Positions 23,740-35,570 are shown, counted from the first letter of the stretch. The stretch is 64,000 nucleotides of DNA from Pegea sp. RAD2-039 (GCA_034620365.1 JAQGEQ010000350.1:290778-354777); one strand, 5' to 3'. The notes: generated from the letters alone by a model not told the origin. Program-made: numbers and translations.

Positions 23740-26700
23740 TTCTTCTGATAAATCTTTAATAAAATTGTTAATAATTTTAAATCTTAGACAAAGATAAAGT
23801 GATCTTTAGATAAAGTATTTCTGAAAACAAATTTCTAGAAAATAAAAATAATTTTTGACTAGTTACAAAAGAAAAAAAATACTTGTTCTACTCATGGAAA
23901 AAGCTATCTGATAAATTGCAAATTTATTTGTACTGTTGTCACCTAAAATACTAATCAAATTCAGTATAGCTTTTTAGTTTCTTAATTAAAAACTTGACAT
24001 ACAAACTTAATATAGATTGATATAGTCTAGATATTCAAGTTTTTTTTATAAGATACTAAATTTATTACAAGTACAAAAAGTATATCTCCATAGAAATTAG
24101 AATTTAATTTTTGATTAATAACACAATTTAGAAATTACTAGACAATTAAAAACATAAAAAAAACTTGCTTAAGTTCTGATCATTCTCCTAGAATCTTTAA
24201 TCTATTATATAAATCTATAAACAAATTGATAAAGAATGAATTTGAATAAGTATTGAGCATTTTAGGCATTAGTATATATTTATATAGTCTTCCTAAACTG
24301 CATTAATCAACGTCCATTATGAGCTAAAACGTAATCGTTATTTGGTATATTGAATAAGTTATCAAATATGTATAAGGTCTTAATTATCATACGGAGTTCA
24401 AAGTATAGAAACTTTTGTTAAAGTTTTTTAACATAAATGTATAAACAACATTTGATTTCTTCTAGATCGAAATAAAAGCATCACAATTAAATTTAAAGTG
24501 ACTGTTTTATTCAAAATACTGTATACAAGATCTTCAAAACTTTTTGATATTTATCAAAAAACTGATATATCTACTTAGGTTGGAAGAAAACAATCGATGG
24601 TGATTTTGAAATCTTTTTTCTTTTTTTCGCCTCATAATTTTGTAGTTTTATTGTAAAAAGGCTTTTCTCCTGTTTAATATTTTGCATTTATTTTATTTAC
24701 ATTTAATCTAGCCGATTAATAAAAGCTTGATTAAGCTGTTGCAGAGTTAAATAGATTCTCATAGAAAACAAAACCAATTATCAGAACCTAAGTCCGTGAA
24801 AAGCTTGACTAGTGAACTTATTTGAATGACGCAACCAAGTTTTGATTTATGAAAAATTTCTTTTTGTCAGATGTTGTGATATTTTTTGTTTTTATTTCTT
24901 GCTTATTTAATATTAATTTATTTTCTAATTACTTTACTCTTATGTAATGATTAATATTTAACTAAGTTTTCCTATAATCTCTCATAAAGGTTTTGACTTA
25001 CATTTTTCAAAATATTTTGTATTTATATAATTTAGAACATGTGACTTTTTTAAGATTTAAAAAGTAATATAGACCTGAATCACAATAATGAGTACAAACT
25101 TCACATAAAATTGAACTTATCATTCGCTCCAGAAAACGTTATTAAACACACTTAATTGCAATATTGGCTTTTATTAGTGTAAAAGACTGTAAGCAGCTCA
25201 ACAGAAAATTATCATCAAAAGTTAATCAGCAATTTTCTCAATCGATTAATTTATTTTAGCCCTAATTAAAGTAAGAAGTACAAAATTAAAGACATTTGTG
25301 ATTAAAATTATATTTGATCCAGGCTTCAAAATTATTTTAAGATCGTTATGGGTTTATAGTAAAAGTAGCACACAAGATATAAAGTGAAATAATTCAAGTA
25401 CATTAGAAGTATTTAGACAGGTGACTTTATAACTCAAGTATAATAGTCCTGGTGCAATTAAGATTATAATAGGGTCCTCTTTCAAAAGTATTGTGTAATG
25501 ATTAAATCAAATCAGCAGGTTTAAAACAAAATAAACCAACCATGAAAAGTATTTTAACAGCTAATTGAGTTACAAATGAATTTTTTCAGGCATACAAATA
25601 AGCGAAAGAAAACTTGAAAGTTAAAGCCTGACAATTACTAAATAGATTTTTAAAATTTACAGATATTTTTCAAGTTTTGATATTTGTTTGGTACAAAACA
25701 CTCACAAGGCCGAACTACTTAAAAAAAAATTTGAGAGGACTTAGCGCCGTGATTTATAAAAATTCTTCAAGTAGCAGCAAAAAATTGAAATAACTTTTCA
25801 TCAAAAGTGTTCACACTGCTAATAGGTAATGTTTTTTAAATGATAATAAATCAAAAGTGTTTTAGGAAACAATGTTAAGTTTTATTCATTGAGATCTATT
25901 TTAAGTCGAAGATCTAAAACATTCAATAAATAAACATGAATAAACAACTACTTTTTGTATGTTACAGCTTTAAGAAAAGCTTTGAAAGTACTGTTAGCTA
26001 AATAAAAAACAAGAATAAATTTTCAAATAAGCACCCGGCGTTTAAAAAGTAACTTTAGCTTCAAGAAGTAACATAGCTGTGAGTTTGCTTGCAAACTTGT
26101 TAAGCAATAGAATAAAGGTATTGTAAATACAAATCTTATTTAAAAAGTTATATTTGCTCACAAGAAAGAAACAATGAAATAGTATTCTTTTATGTACTGA
26201 ACTACTAATACTATTACTACAACTATTCCTACTGATACTATTTTATGAACTAAACCTTTATCTTGTGTTTTTCAAGCTAGTCTACATGAAAAAGAGCTGA
26301 TAAAGATTCGTTTGTAATAAAGTCTTTAGCATACATACTTTCTTTTCTTTTTATTATAAATTTCTTCATATGACTCACTAAATAAACTATCCAGCGTCAA
26401 TTCCCATCATTATTAATTATTCAAAGTATTTTTTTGTCTAAATTCTTTTTGCCTAATCTATTTAAAAATTCAAAACTTTCTAACGCTGCTTAGTTTAACA
26501 AACTATGTTTTATTGTATGAAGCAGATTATGTTACAGAAAAATCTTTCACTTAATGATAAAGAAGATACCTGCTTATACTCTAGTGATGGTATAAAATAC
26601 TCTTAAAAATCATAATAATTTGATTAAGAGAATTTCTATTTGCTAAAATTAATTTGTTATTGAAATATTTGGTTTACAAATCGTCTTAATTGTATAGATT

Positions 26701-28029
26701 GAAGTTAGCATCATTTGACTTATTTAAACGATAAAGCTTGGTAGTTTAAGTTTCAAAATTGAATTAAAAACAAATACTTTTATATATCTAGTTTAGAAAT
26801 TTAATCTTAAGTCTAATGATATTTCAAAGATTAGAAAAAAATGATAGTCGACTAAAAAAGCAAAAAAAGTCTAATTTGCTTCATGTTATAAGATAATAAA
26901 ATCATTCTTACATACAGTACGAAGTTATTTTCACTTAGATAATATTCCAATAAATTTAACTATTTAAAAGGTTTTGATGAATTCTTCCACAGATCATAAA
27001 TAGGATAAGAAAGCTGTTAAAACTTGGTCAGACTGTATTAAGAAAAATAATGATTTAAAAATCATAAATCAAAAAAAAAATTTCAATTTTGTAATTTAAA
27101 AAAAAATTGCTTTTTGTTTGTCGATTAGTTCAAATTTCGTTAAAGTAATTTATAACTTTTAATAAATAATTAAAAGTTACAGTGTTGAAAATCTTTCAAA
27201 ATACCAATTCATCTTTAAAACTTGAACAATTTGTTAGTTTCAATTAAAGTATGCAACAGTATAGCAGATGAATAAAAGTAATAAGTACAAAAGAGCAAAC
27301 CAGTTCGACTAATCTTGTTTACATTTTTATCTTTCTAGTAAACTTAAAAAGTTTTATTGAAAATAGATTTGTAAAGTTTTAATTTTATTTTCCCCTTTCA
27401 TAAATGAGTAATAATTAAATAAAAAACTTCTGAAATCGATTTCAATATAATTTTCAATCTGAGATAAATCTAATTTATTACTTATTACTACATTGAGATT
27501 ATTGTTAAATTTCTGATACAGCAACTAACCATATAATATTTCGGTTAGTGAGCCGAACAATAGGCACAAATGATAATGAAGAAGAAAAGGTATCCTTCGG
27601 CCGAGAACGGCTATACTGTGAACCAGAGCAGAAATTATGGATATCCAGTTTAGCCAATTGAAATATCTTATATGAAAAATATCTATCAAAAACGATAATC
27701 TCATGTAACTATGTAAGTGGTTAGCAAACTTTTGAATTATGGGAATAGAATAAACAGCTTTTGAAAGTATTGTAAATAAAGAGCATAAAATAGTTTAAAA
27801 ATAATCATTATTTGGAAGCATTTTAAAATTAGGTTATCTACCAACTTAACAGTTTAGAGAAGTAGAAAAAAGAGAAAAAATGAGATAACATCAACCTTTA
27901 GAACCTTTTTTTCTAAAACTTCTCTCAAATTCTGGTAAACACGAACAAAATTTTAAAAACAACTTCTTTTTAGATGCAGTTTTATACTTGCTTAGTTAGG
28001 TAATGAAATCATATAAAAGTATATATTTG
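23740..28029. other. AT-rich intergenic stretch
   Basis: No gene was recognised. It contains a 16-bp segment (27599-27614) shared with 7478-7493. Confidence 0.4.
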
Positions 28030-28120
28030 TGAGAATGTGTGTTAGCAGGAAGCGTTTTCTTTAGGCACCCTCTTTTGCATTTATTCTAATAGATAGATAA
28101 ATAAATATACTTTGTAAATA
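28030..28120 (+). mobile_element. LINE 3' end, severely truncated
   Basis: TGTGAGAATGTGTGTTAGC, followed by a CTTTAGGCACC half-hairpin and a tail rich in AGATAAATAAATA. It matches the 3' ends at 17341 and 41540 in opposite orientation. Confidence 0.6.
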
Positions 28121-28235
28121 TACAGATAAGAATAGATAGATTTGAAAGTTTAAAGTTGTTGTTGAAACTATTACATTGATAAACTCATGAAATAATTGAA
28201 ATGTGGTTAAACATTGAAAGTTTTAAAAGTATGAT

Positions 28236-28243
28236 TATATAAG
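28236..28243 (+). promoter_or_regulatory. TATA box of the SLC43A3-like gene
   Basis: TATATAAG lies about 100 nt upstream of the ATG at 28338, followed by a less AT-rich segment (GCGAGTGGCAGTAGCAC) that could hold the transcription start. Confidence 0.5.
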
Positions 28244-28337
28244 CGAGTGGCAGTAGCACACTCATTATATTCTTTTAAATTGTAGCACAACTTTAAAACA
28301 ATAAGAATTAAACAATTTCGATAGTTCTTTAAAAATT

Positions 28338-29750
28338 ATGAATCTTATAAAAATGGACCTTCAAATATTTTTGAGCTTAATAACAGCTATCGTTGAAACC
28401 ATCGCTTATGGAGGAATAATATTTGGATGGTCGTCTTTGTATCCAATATTTCTCAATGAAGGGTACTTTTCTGAAAATTGCCCTATAAACGTCACTTCAT
28501 GTAAAGAGCAAGAAGAAGCTTTAAGTCTTGTATATTCTATAGCAACTACAAGTGCGCCTATCATCAGTGTGTTTACTGGTATAATGTTAGATAAGACTGG
28601 TGCATGGATAACTAGAACAATTTTTATCATTATGGTTAGCGCTGGTTTATTTATGACTAGTATTTCACAGCCTGGCATTTCTTCGTGGATACTTTTTCTT
28701 TCTTTTTGGTGTATTTGTGTTGGTGGATACGGTGTATCGATAGTAAATATACAAGTATGTAATCTGCTGCCTAAATTTCGAGCGTTAGTTGCATCTGTAA
28801 TTAATGGTGCTTGTGATTCTTCAACGGTTGTATTACTGATAGCAAAACAAGTGTATATACAAAATGTAAGTTTTAGTGCCATATTCATTTTTCTTGCTGC
28901 AATCAGTTTTATTTTTCACATTCGCACTTTTACTTTAACACCTAAGAGACCCACACCTTACATTCTCCCAAAGAACTATATTTATGGAATTAAAGAACTG
29001 AAGTGTATGGCTTTGCAAAATAAGAACAATTTTAAAGAAAAAGTTAATACAAAGACTCCTATCGCCAAAGAAACCCCGGATAACAAGTCACTAAAAGAAT
29101 GCTTAAAAGAAATCCATACTTGGACTCACTGCTTATACTTCTGCATCATTCATTTTTGCTTGCTGTATATCCTTGGAGTTTTTAATAGCTGGATTAAAAC
29201 AAAGGTACCGCCAGCTGAAACAGATCGTTATACAACAGTTTTTGGTATTTTAATTTGCTGTGCTATTTTCACAAATATTTTAGTGGGTTGGTTAATAGAT
29301 TATTTGAGAAAAAGATTTTCTCAGAAACTTTCAACTAACTTGGCATCATTGAAATCTGTTGGAGTAACACATTTGATTTGTAATGCAGTAGTTATATTTA
29401 TGCTAATTTGTATGCTTATACCCAGTGCTAAACTTCAGTATTTTACTTTTATACTGATACTCTTTGCTCGCTCTTTAATATTCGGATCCTTACCAGCATT
29501 TATATCAATGTGTTATCCTTCTCAACATTTTGGTGTTATTTTTGGAATGACTATTGCCATAGCTGGATCTTTTCTACTTCTACAGTACCCGGTGACATTA
29601 GTGGTGTTCCGGTATTTGAATAATGATTTTCAGCTGATTTTTACTGCGCTACTTGTTGTTTGTGTTTTAGTTACTGGTCATCCTATTTATCTACTTACTT
29701 ATGTATATAAAAATTCAAAAGATGTCACTAAAATTCAATTAAATATATAG
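28338..29750 (+). CDS. SLC43A3-like major facilitator transporter, intronless
   Basis: A 470-aa single-exon frame of the SLC43 branch of the major facilitator superfamily. Vertebrate SLC43A3 is an equilibrative nucleobase transporter of the plasma membrane; SLC43A1/2 carry large neutral amino acids. The first helix (ETIAYGGIIFGWSSLYPIF), the following extracellular loop with an NVT sequon and two Cys, and the TM2-TM3 loop GIMLDKTGAWITRT fit SLC43. A long basic cytoplasmic loop (about residues 195-260) separates the two six-helix halves. Substrate cannot be told from sequence. Relatives in vertebrates have many introns, so this copy looks like a retrogene or an ancient intron loss. AATAAA lies just after the stop, near 29780. 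Confidence 0.85.
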   Translation: MNLIKMDLQIFLSLITAIVETIAYGGIIFGWSSLYPIFLNEGYFSENCPINVTSCKEQEEALSLVYSIATTSAPIISVFTGIMLDKTGAWITRTIFIIMVSAGLFMTSISQPGISSWILFLSFWCICVGGYGVSIVNIQVCNLLPKFRALVASVINGACDSSTVVLLIAKQVYIQNVSFSAIFIFLAAISFIFHIRTFTLTPKRPTPYILPKNYIYGIKELKCMALQNKNNFKEKVNTKTPIAKETPDNKSLKECLKEIHTWTHCLYFCIIHFCLLYILGVFNSWIKTKVPPAETDRYTTVFGILICCAIFTNILVGWLIDYLRKRFSQKLSTNLASLKSVGVTHLICNAVVIFMLICMLIPSAKLQYFTFILILFARSLIFGSLPAFISMCYPSQHFGVIFGMTIAIAGSFLLLQYPVTLVVFRYLNNDFQLIFTALLVVCVLVTGHPIYLLTYVYKNSKDVTKIQLNI

Positions 29751-29935
29751 AGCCTACATTTTCAACAAAAATCATTTTAAATAAATGATTTTTTTCATTT
29801 TTTATCAAAGTTCCCTTAATGAAATTACAAGAAATTAAAGATTTTCCATCTATTGTATCATACTCATAATTTTTCTTTTTTCTTTCTTGTTTTAAATAAA
29901 CTAGAAATCACACAGATTTGTTTCAAAAATTTTTT

Positions 29936-30601
29936 TCAGAAAAGTTTCAGAGAAGTGGTTTCAAATCGACCATCAAAAGCAACGATAATTGAAAGTGTGT
30001 TAATAAAAAATCCTGTTGCATATAAAGTATGACCAACATATCTTGGAAAATTTTGAGAAATTAAAAAACTGATTGAAAGCATAATCAAAACATCTGAAAT
30101 TACGCACATCAAAAGACTGATGGTCACTGTTTTTATTGTTTTCAAGATTTGTTTTTCTGTAAATCTAGAAACTTTTGATATAGAATCGTTTACTCGAAAT
30201 CTTTTTATTTTTAATTTGCTTATAATTAAAGGGTACAAGACGAGAAAAAAGATTATTAATTGAGAACTTACTGTTAAACAAGCACCTAATATAACTGCGG
30301 TTCTTTTTTCCTTTGCTACGTTTGGTATAAATGAGCAACCATGATCAGGTTTTTGGTATTTCTTAGCAATCATAGCACTTAAAATACCATATAATCCACC
30401 AAAATAGATTATTGCTATTGATACAAAACTCTTTATTCGAACAAATTTGGTACTTAGTGGCTGCATTATTGGTTGCTGATACAGTGTGTGTTGTCTATAC
30501 CAAATAAATGTATAGACACCAACAATAGCTAAATAAATGGTAAAAATAGCTGTGTCTACTATTTTTTTCACAATCACACAAATTTGAGGGTATTTAATCA
30601 T
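29936..30601 (-). pseudogene. Truncated copy of the seven-helix receptor gene (left arm)
   Basis: Open for 221 codons. About 620 bp matches the gene at 22786-23739 at very high identity, in the same orientation. Homology starts in helix 3 and stops at the end of helix 7. The first two helices are missing and replaced by MIKYPQICVIV. The C-terminus is a new FETTSLKLF. Lacking helices 1 and 2 it is unlikely to work as a receptor. The same truncated copy is in the right arm. Confidence 0.7.
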
Positions 30602-31269
30602 AATTTTATCTTGTCATAATATAGCAAGTTTTTTTCAAACCATCTAGTTTGTTTTATTTGTTAAGTAATTTTGGCTAAAACAAATAAAAAGCACACTAAA
30701 TTTGTAAATAAAGGTAAATATGTTATGAATTAAAATTAAATTGCTATTTTGTTTTAACTTATCTTAGTAAAAAAATAATTTAATTACAAAACTTGTTAGG
30801 AAGGTTATAATAAAAACATTCAGCTTTACCGACAGAAAGTGTATTGCAATATATGGAAGTACGGATATACTAAAATTAGTATAATTAACCTAAATTAATA
30901 TAATTTTGTAAAAGTTTATCTATTGAAAAGATAAAGCTAAAGAAAATGCAAGTAAATTAAGTTAGGTAGTTTTTATAGGTCTATTTAGTATACTTTTTAA
31001 AAAGAATCTCTTATATTATGTACAAAATCGAATTCTAGTATTATAAATGTTGTGAGAAGCTGAAATTTTTAACAAAATCTATAGTATTATATGTTATAAT
31101 TAGCCTGTTTTTAAGTGCTTTCGTAGAAACTTTATTTACTTAAGTTAAAATAAGATCAGCGACCATATAAAAAAAACTAGAATAAGTGTAAAGACAACAT
31201 TATCAACATATGTGTAAAAGATATTAAGAAATTTAATTTTACAATTAATATCGATGGCTGTGAATCTGT

Positions 31270-31800
31270 AGATAATTTTGTCTATTTCAGCTTAAAAATA
31301 ACATCATCAACATCAGTAGAATCAGAGATCAACAGATGCATCTGGTACACTTGCACGGTTTACCTTTAGGGTGTGGGATGATCCAAAGTTATCCATCAAA
31401 ATAATGCTGCCATCTATAGAGCCTTTATCTGCAGTACGCTGTTGTACGCCAGCAAAACTTGGACTTTGTCGAAAGCTAACAAAAACAAATTCATCTTTTA
31501 TTTTGATCTAATACAGAGAAGCCCTAAAGCGCACTGGCCTTATAACAATGTAATTTGCTAAGCCACCACAGTCTTTGCTGGCTTGATTATATAAGTAGAA
31601 TTGAAGACAGACAGATCCCAAAAAATTTGTTGTATTGAAAGTTTTCAAAAGACGAACATAACATTGGCTGTTCTTGCCTCCTTTTTAACGATACATGCAA
31701 GCGCGACATGAAATCGATTAACATCAATACCAGCAAGTGGGAAAATATCGCAGCAGATTGCTCCGAATGACACTATCAATTTGGTAAATAACTAAAAAAT
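31270..31800 (+). mobile_element. LINE reverse-transcriptase C-terminal relic (left arm)
   Basis: With frameshifts and stops, the translation reads VDNFVYFSLKITSS, SVESEINRCI, then NNAAIYRAFICSTLLYASKTWTL. This is the typical C-terminal region of non-LTR retrotransposon polyproteins (usually ...YLGS.IS..G....EI..RI ... YRA.VLSTLLYGSETWTL). It is a decayed copy, mirrored at 62349-62880. Confidence 0.75.
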
Positions 31801-33018
31801 ATAGAAGAAAAATCAACATCAAAGAAAGAGTAAAAACTCCTAAATTTTCGTAGAACTTTTGCATTTTACGTTCTCTGCCCAAGTAGGCCATTATAAATAT
31901 TATATCAGTTTATAGGTAAAGCGTTTTTTTAAGTTTTATTAAAAGTTACCCAACGAGGTTTTCGATTGTTTGCATACGACAAATCTCTCAAGTTCAAATA
32001 AGTTTTCTGAAAGCATAAAATTTGGGCTCCACGAAGAAATATGTAGCTACAGTGAATAAAGATATCCTTGCCCTTTTAACCACCGATACGTATCTTGAAA
32101 CACAGAAAATGGTTTTTGCTTTACAAAAATGAGTCTAGATAATTATGAAGATTTATTCGAATTTTTATAATATGTAGAAGTTCAAGAAAACTTCAACTAT
32201 ATTATTACACTTTGAAAACTACAAAACGACTAAACTTTGTTTCCATAATTACGACAACGATTAGCATACAATAAGTGGCAACGTTAATGTAACGCAAGAG
32301 AAATATAAATATTCTTCGTTTAGCATTAATCTTAGATTTTCAATCTTTCGCTTAAGAATTTAAAATGATAAAGGTTTGGTATGAATTGTAGTTAAGAACT
32401 TGATCTACTAACAAAGAATTTAAAATTAATTCCTAATCACAATTTTTCATGCATCGAAAAGTTTTAAGTTATATAAAAGATTTTTTTGACTAACGTATTT
32501 TTACTAATGGGATAATAAACTGTTTTTATACTTAAAATCTTTTGAAGTCAAAAATAGGCTGGTAAAATATAATGAAAGTTACAATGCTTATTACAAATTT
32601 CTTTTTTCATTGGTAGCAATTGTCATGCTATTTTTCTAGCCACATTAAAAGTATTTTTTTTTTCATTTTAAACTCTCATTCAATAAATTCTGAGTCTGTA
32701 AGTTTTTTAACCCCTACTTTAAAATCACTAATTTGAAATGAATGTGTTTTGCTAAATAAGTGTATTTTCGATATATTAGATACAGACGGACAGCTATTAT
32801 AATTATTTTCAATTTAGGTCTATTTGCCTCATTTCAAAAATACTGTTTTTTCAAGTAATTATAAGTTTTTATTGTCGATTTGTGCGATTTTTATAATTTT
32901 AGCTAAAATTTGTGCTTTAGCACCACTAGTGGTCAATATTTTGTTATCTGAAAATTATTACCTACCTAGTTCTTTCACGTCTTTTTTTGGTCCTGTACAC
33001 TGCTTATTGGCAAAAATT

Positions 33019-34193
33019 ATGGCTCATCAGAATATTTGGTATTCTCATCCCCGTAAATATGGACGTGGTTCCCGTGCTTGGTAAGTGAATTTGATTAAAA
33101 AATCACTGTTATTGATGGTTATAGCTGATATATTTTTTAACGCGCATTTTGACTGCTTTTTTAAGTATAGTTTGTAGTTAGTCTATTATTGATTTTTATA
33201 AATTTTCTGATGGATAGCTAATATATAATAATCCTTACTTTTTTAGCTTTTTCTAAATTCTAAATTTTGTGTTTGATAGCAAATAAAAATAATTGTTTAT
33301 TCCTCAAAATAAGTTTTTAACTAACTTTTTCAAAGTTTTTATGATAATTTCTGAATTAGTAAAATTTGTTTTTGTGCTATTAAATTATTTAACAGGTAAA
33401 TTTTTGTTAGGCTGCTATTTGTATATTTAATTCCACATCATTAAATATATTTTATTATTTATTCATGTTTCTATTTTTATATTTACTTTGAAAATTATCT
33501 TTATGATTAAATTAATTATGTTCATAAAAAAATCTAATACATAACTATTAATTTATATTCAACAATGATATTTTTATTCTTATAACATTTAAACAATATA
33601 AATTAATTATATAATATTATTACTATGATATTTTAAAATTAAAATTTATTGTATTTATATCAAAATATTTTAAGTAATTTCTTGTAGTATTTTTTTGTGC
33701 TTTCATATTTATTTTGAATTTATTTTATTTAATTATTAGCTTACCTAAGATGCACATTAAATCTTTTTGATTCTGATTTATGCCCCTATCTATTTGAACA
33801 TAATTTGCTACTGTGATATATTGCTTCCCTTTTATTTTCATCTTTTTAAATAATTTTAGTTGCAATATAAACTTTTTGTATAAATTTACTGTTTTTACCT
33901 CATTTTTATATCTGTTCATTTCTATTCTTAATATAGCTTATTTTATATAAAATTCTGATCTTTCATGCTTTTTATTTTATTATTAGTTTATATTTCTATG
34001 AAGTTATTGATTAAAAAGTATTATTTTATAGTCGAATCACTGGTAATCGTCATGGTTTGATCCGAAAATACGGATTGAATATCTCTCGTCAATGCTTTCG
34101 TGAATTTGCCAAGGATATTGGCTTCCAAAAAGTAAGTCTACTTGAAAGCCAATTTCATCAGAAGCTAAATATAAACTTTTTCAGTTGGATTAA
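33019..34193 (+). CDS. RPS29: 40S ribosomal protein S29 (eS29/uS14), left arm copy
   Basis: Exons 33019-33080, 34032-34131 and 34185-34193 give 56 aa, the usual eukaryotic length. It starts [19 protein letters not shown] and ends DIGFQKLD; the last exon encodes only Leu-Asp-stop after a 53-bp intron. It belongs to the head of the small subunit near the decoding site. The family's C4 zinc site is CxxC-x14-CxxC. Here it reads [24 protein letters not shown], so the second and third Cys are Thr and Ser. Pyrimidine tracts (CTTTCACGTCTTTTTTTGG) upstream of the ATG are TOP-like. AATAAA at 34246 and 34254 gives the poly(A) site. The upstream frame from 32824 is open but is probably 5' UTR. Confidence 0.92.
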
Positions 34194-34636
34194 CTCCTGG
34201 ATATAATTTGCTTCAATTAGAATTTAATATATATGTATTATATTCAATAAAGCAATAAATTTGATTTCTTTAATTCTGGGCTCATTTTATGTATTATAAA
34301 GCTGTCAGTCTAGTTTAAGCTGCTCGCGTAGGTGTAAAATGTATTTGTAAAGATTTTTCAGAAAAATGAATAAAGAAGCAAATTGATTTTTGCCTTTCAT
34401 CTTCAGTTAATTATAAGTATTTAGTCAAAAGAATCAGTTAACAATTTTAATAACTACTGTAATTTTCTTACAATGTCGTCAATGCTGATTGTGGAAGTCA
34501 TCACTTGATTTAGTAAAGAAGGTAAATTGATTCTTTTATAGGTTGTTAAATAAACTATTTTATGAGTTTTATTCATTAAAAACCCTTTTTTATAATAACT
34601 GATGCATTTATAACAAATTAACATATTTTAGTGATT

Positions 34637-34867
34637 CTAAGTATGTTTATAGCAAAATTCGATTGTGAACCTTATAATAAACCTTGTGCTAAACAAATAC
34701 AATTTTGGCTGTTGCAGTTTATTTACATACCTGTTACTTAAAATAACTGTAGCTTGCAAATTGTGTGTTTTACACAAATTGTATAGTTTAGTATGTTTGT
34801 CGCAGCCATACATCAATATTTCTTTGTCATAGTTCTGACGGAAGTTCAACCTTTCTTCAGTCTCCAA
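34637..34867 (-). other. Unassigned open segment ending in a splice donor (left arm)
   Basis: A minus-strand open segment (ETEERLNFRQNYDKEILMYG...) of unusually complex composition ends at CAG|GTATGT, a consensus donor, about two-thirds of the way in. I could not find a matching acceptor or partner exons. The same segment is at 59276-59506 in the right arm. It may be a decayed exon. Confidence 0.25.
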
Positions 34868-35036
34868 TCAAAGATACAAATTTAATAATTTCAAAAACTA
34901 CCTTATTCAACAGTTGATGTATATATATATTAATATATACTTTTATTACAGGAAAATTTCAATAGGAATATTTAGCTTGAAGTTTTCACTACTTTAAGGT
35001 AAGATTAGTAATTGGTTTAATTCTAAATATTTTTAA

Positions 35037-35096
35037 ATGATGAAAATTGGAATTACCATCTGTAACTTCATGATGATAATTTGCGGCTTTTTCTGA
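35037..35096 (+). ncRNA. C/D snoRNA A, copy L1
   Basis: C box ATGATGA, C' box ATGATGA, D box CTGA; weak D' CTGT. The guide before D' (TTGGAATTACC) pairs with 18S GGUAAUUCCAG. The fifth nucleotide before D' lands on the U known as Um627 in human 18S (the site of SNORD65 in human, snR77 in yeast, from memory). Confidence 0.85.
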
Positions 35097-35252
35097 TTTT
35101 AAATATTCTTTAATTGTATAAATTAATCAAAAACTTTTATATAATATTTATTATTTTGTTGCAGATTTATTAATCGACCGAATCTTTAAAAGAAGATAGA
35201 TTAAGCTTAAAGTAAGGAAATTGATCAGTTCAATTATTTATAGATTTGATTC

Positions 35253-35317
35253 AATGCAGTGATGATTGAATATTTATTGATTTTTATGAAATTTAATTTC
35301 GCCCCTATCTGAGCATT
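35253..35317 (+). ncRNA. C/D snoRNA B, copy L1
   Basis: Terminal stem AATGC/GCATT, C box GTGATGA, D box CTGA (35309-35312). The 12 nt before D (TTTCGCCCCTAT) are the exact complement of AUAGGGGCGAAA in the conserved core of 28S rRNA. The fifth position before D falls on the second G of the GGGG run. Confidence 0.85.
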
Positions 35318-35570
35318 AGAGATAAAATTGTAGAAAGCTTTAGAATTGTGAAATATTTACTTAAATATTCTTCACTTATTCTAACAAAGTAGAAATTCTT
35401 TAGCTTTGTAGTAATTGTTTTTATTAACTATTTAAACTAAAAATCTCTGCATTTTTCAAATAAAATCTTTTATTAAACAGAACTTAATCTGGAAACATCT
35501 AATATATCGATGAATATGATGAAGATTAAATGGTGAGATATTTAAAATAACTTTGTTTTTGTAAAATTAA

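Noticed and set aside
28406-28888. 160-codon minus-strand frame opposite the SLC43A3-like gene
   Set aside because: Antisense shadow of a well-supported transporter gene.
33725-33919. Minus-strand frame inside RPS29 intron 1 and its mirror at 60224
   Set aside because: Low-complexity, Lys-rich, no homology seen. It contains a GCCCCTATCT string shared with snoRNA B, but no C or D box around it, so it was not called as a snoRNA either.
34952-34998. Alpha mini-exon as the true C-terminal exon of RPS29
   Set aside because: The acceptor at 34183-34184 gives the conserved Leu-Asp-stop ending, and the RPS29 poly(A) signals lie before the alpha exon.
35037-35096. D-box guide of snoRNA A against 18S AAAAAGCU (near Am668)
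   Set aside because: Only eight pairs including one wobble, and the +5 position falls four bases from the known site; too weak to claim.
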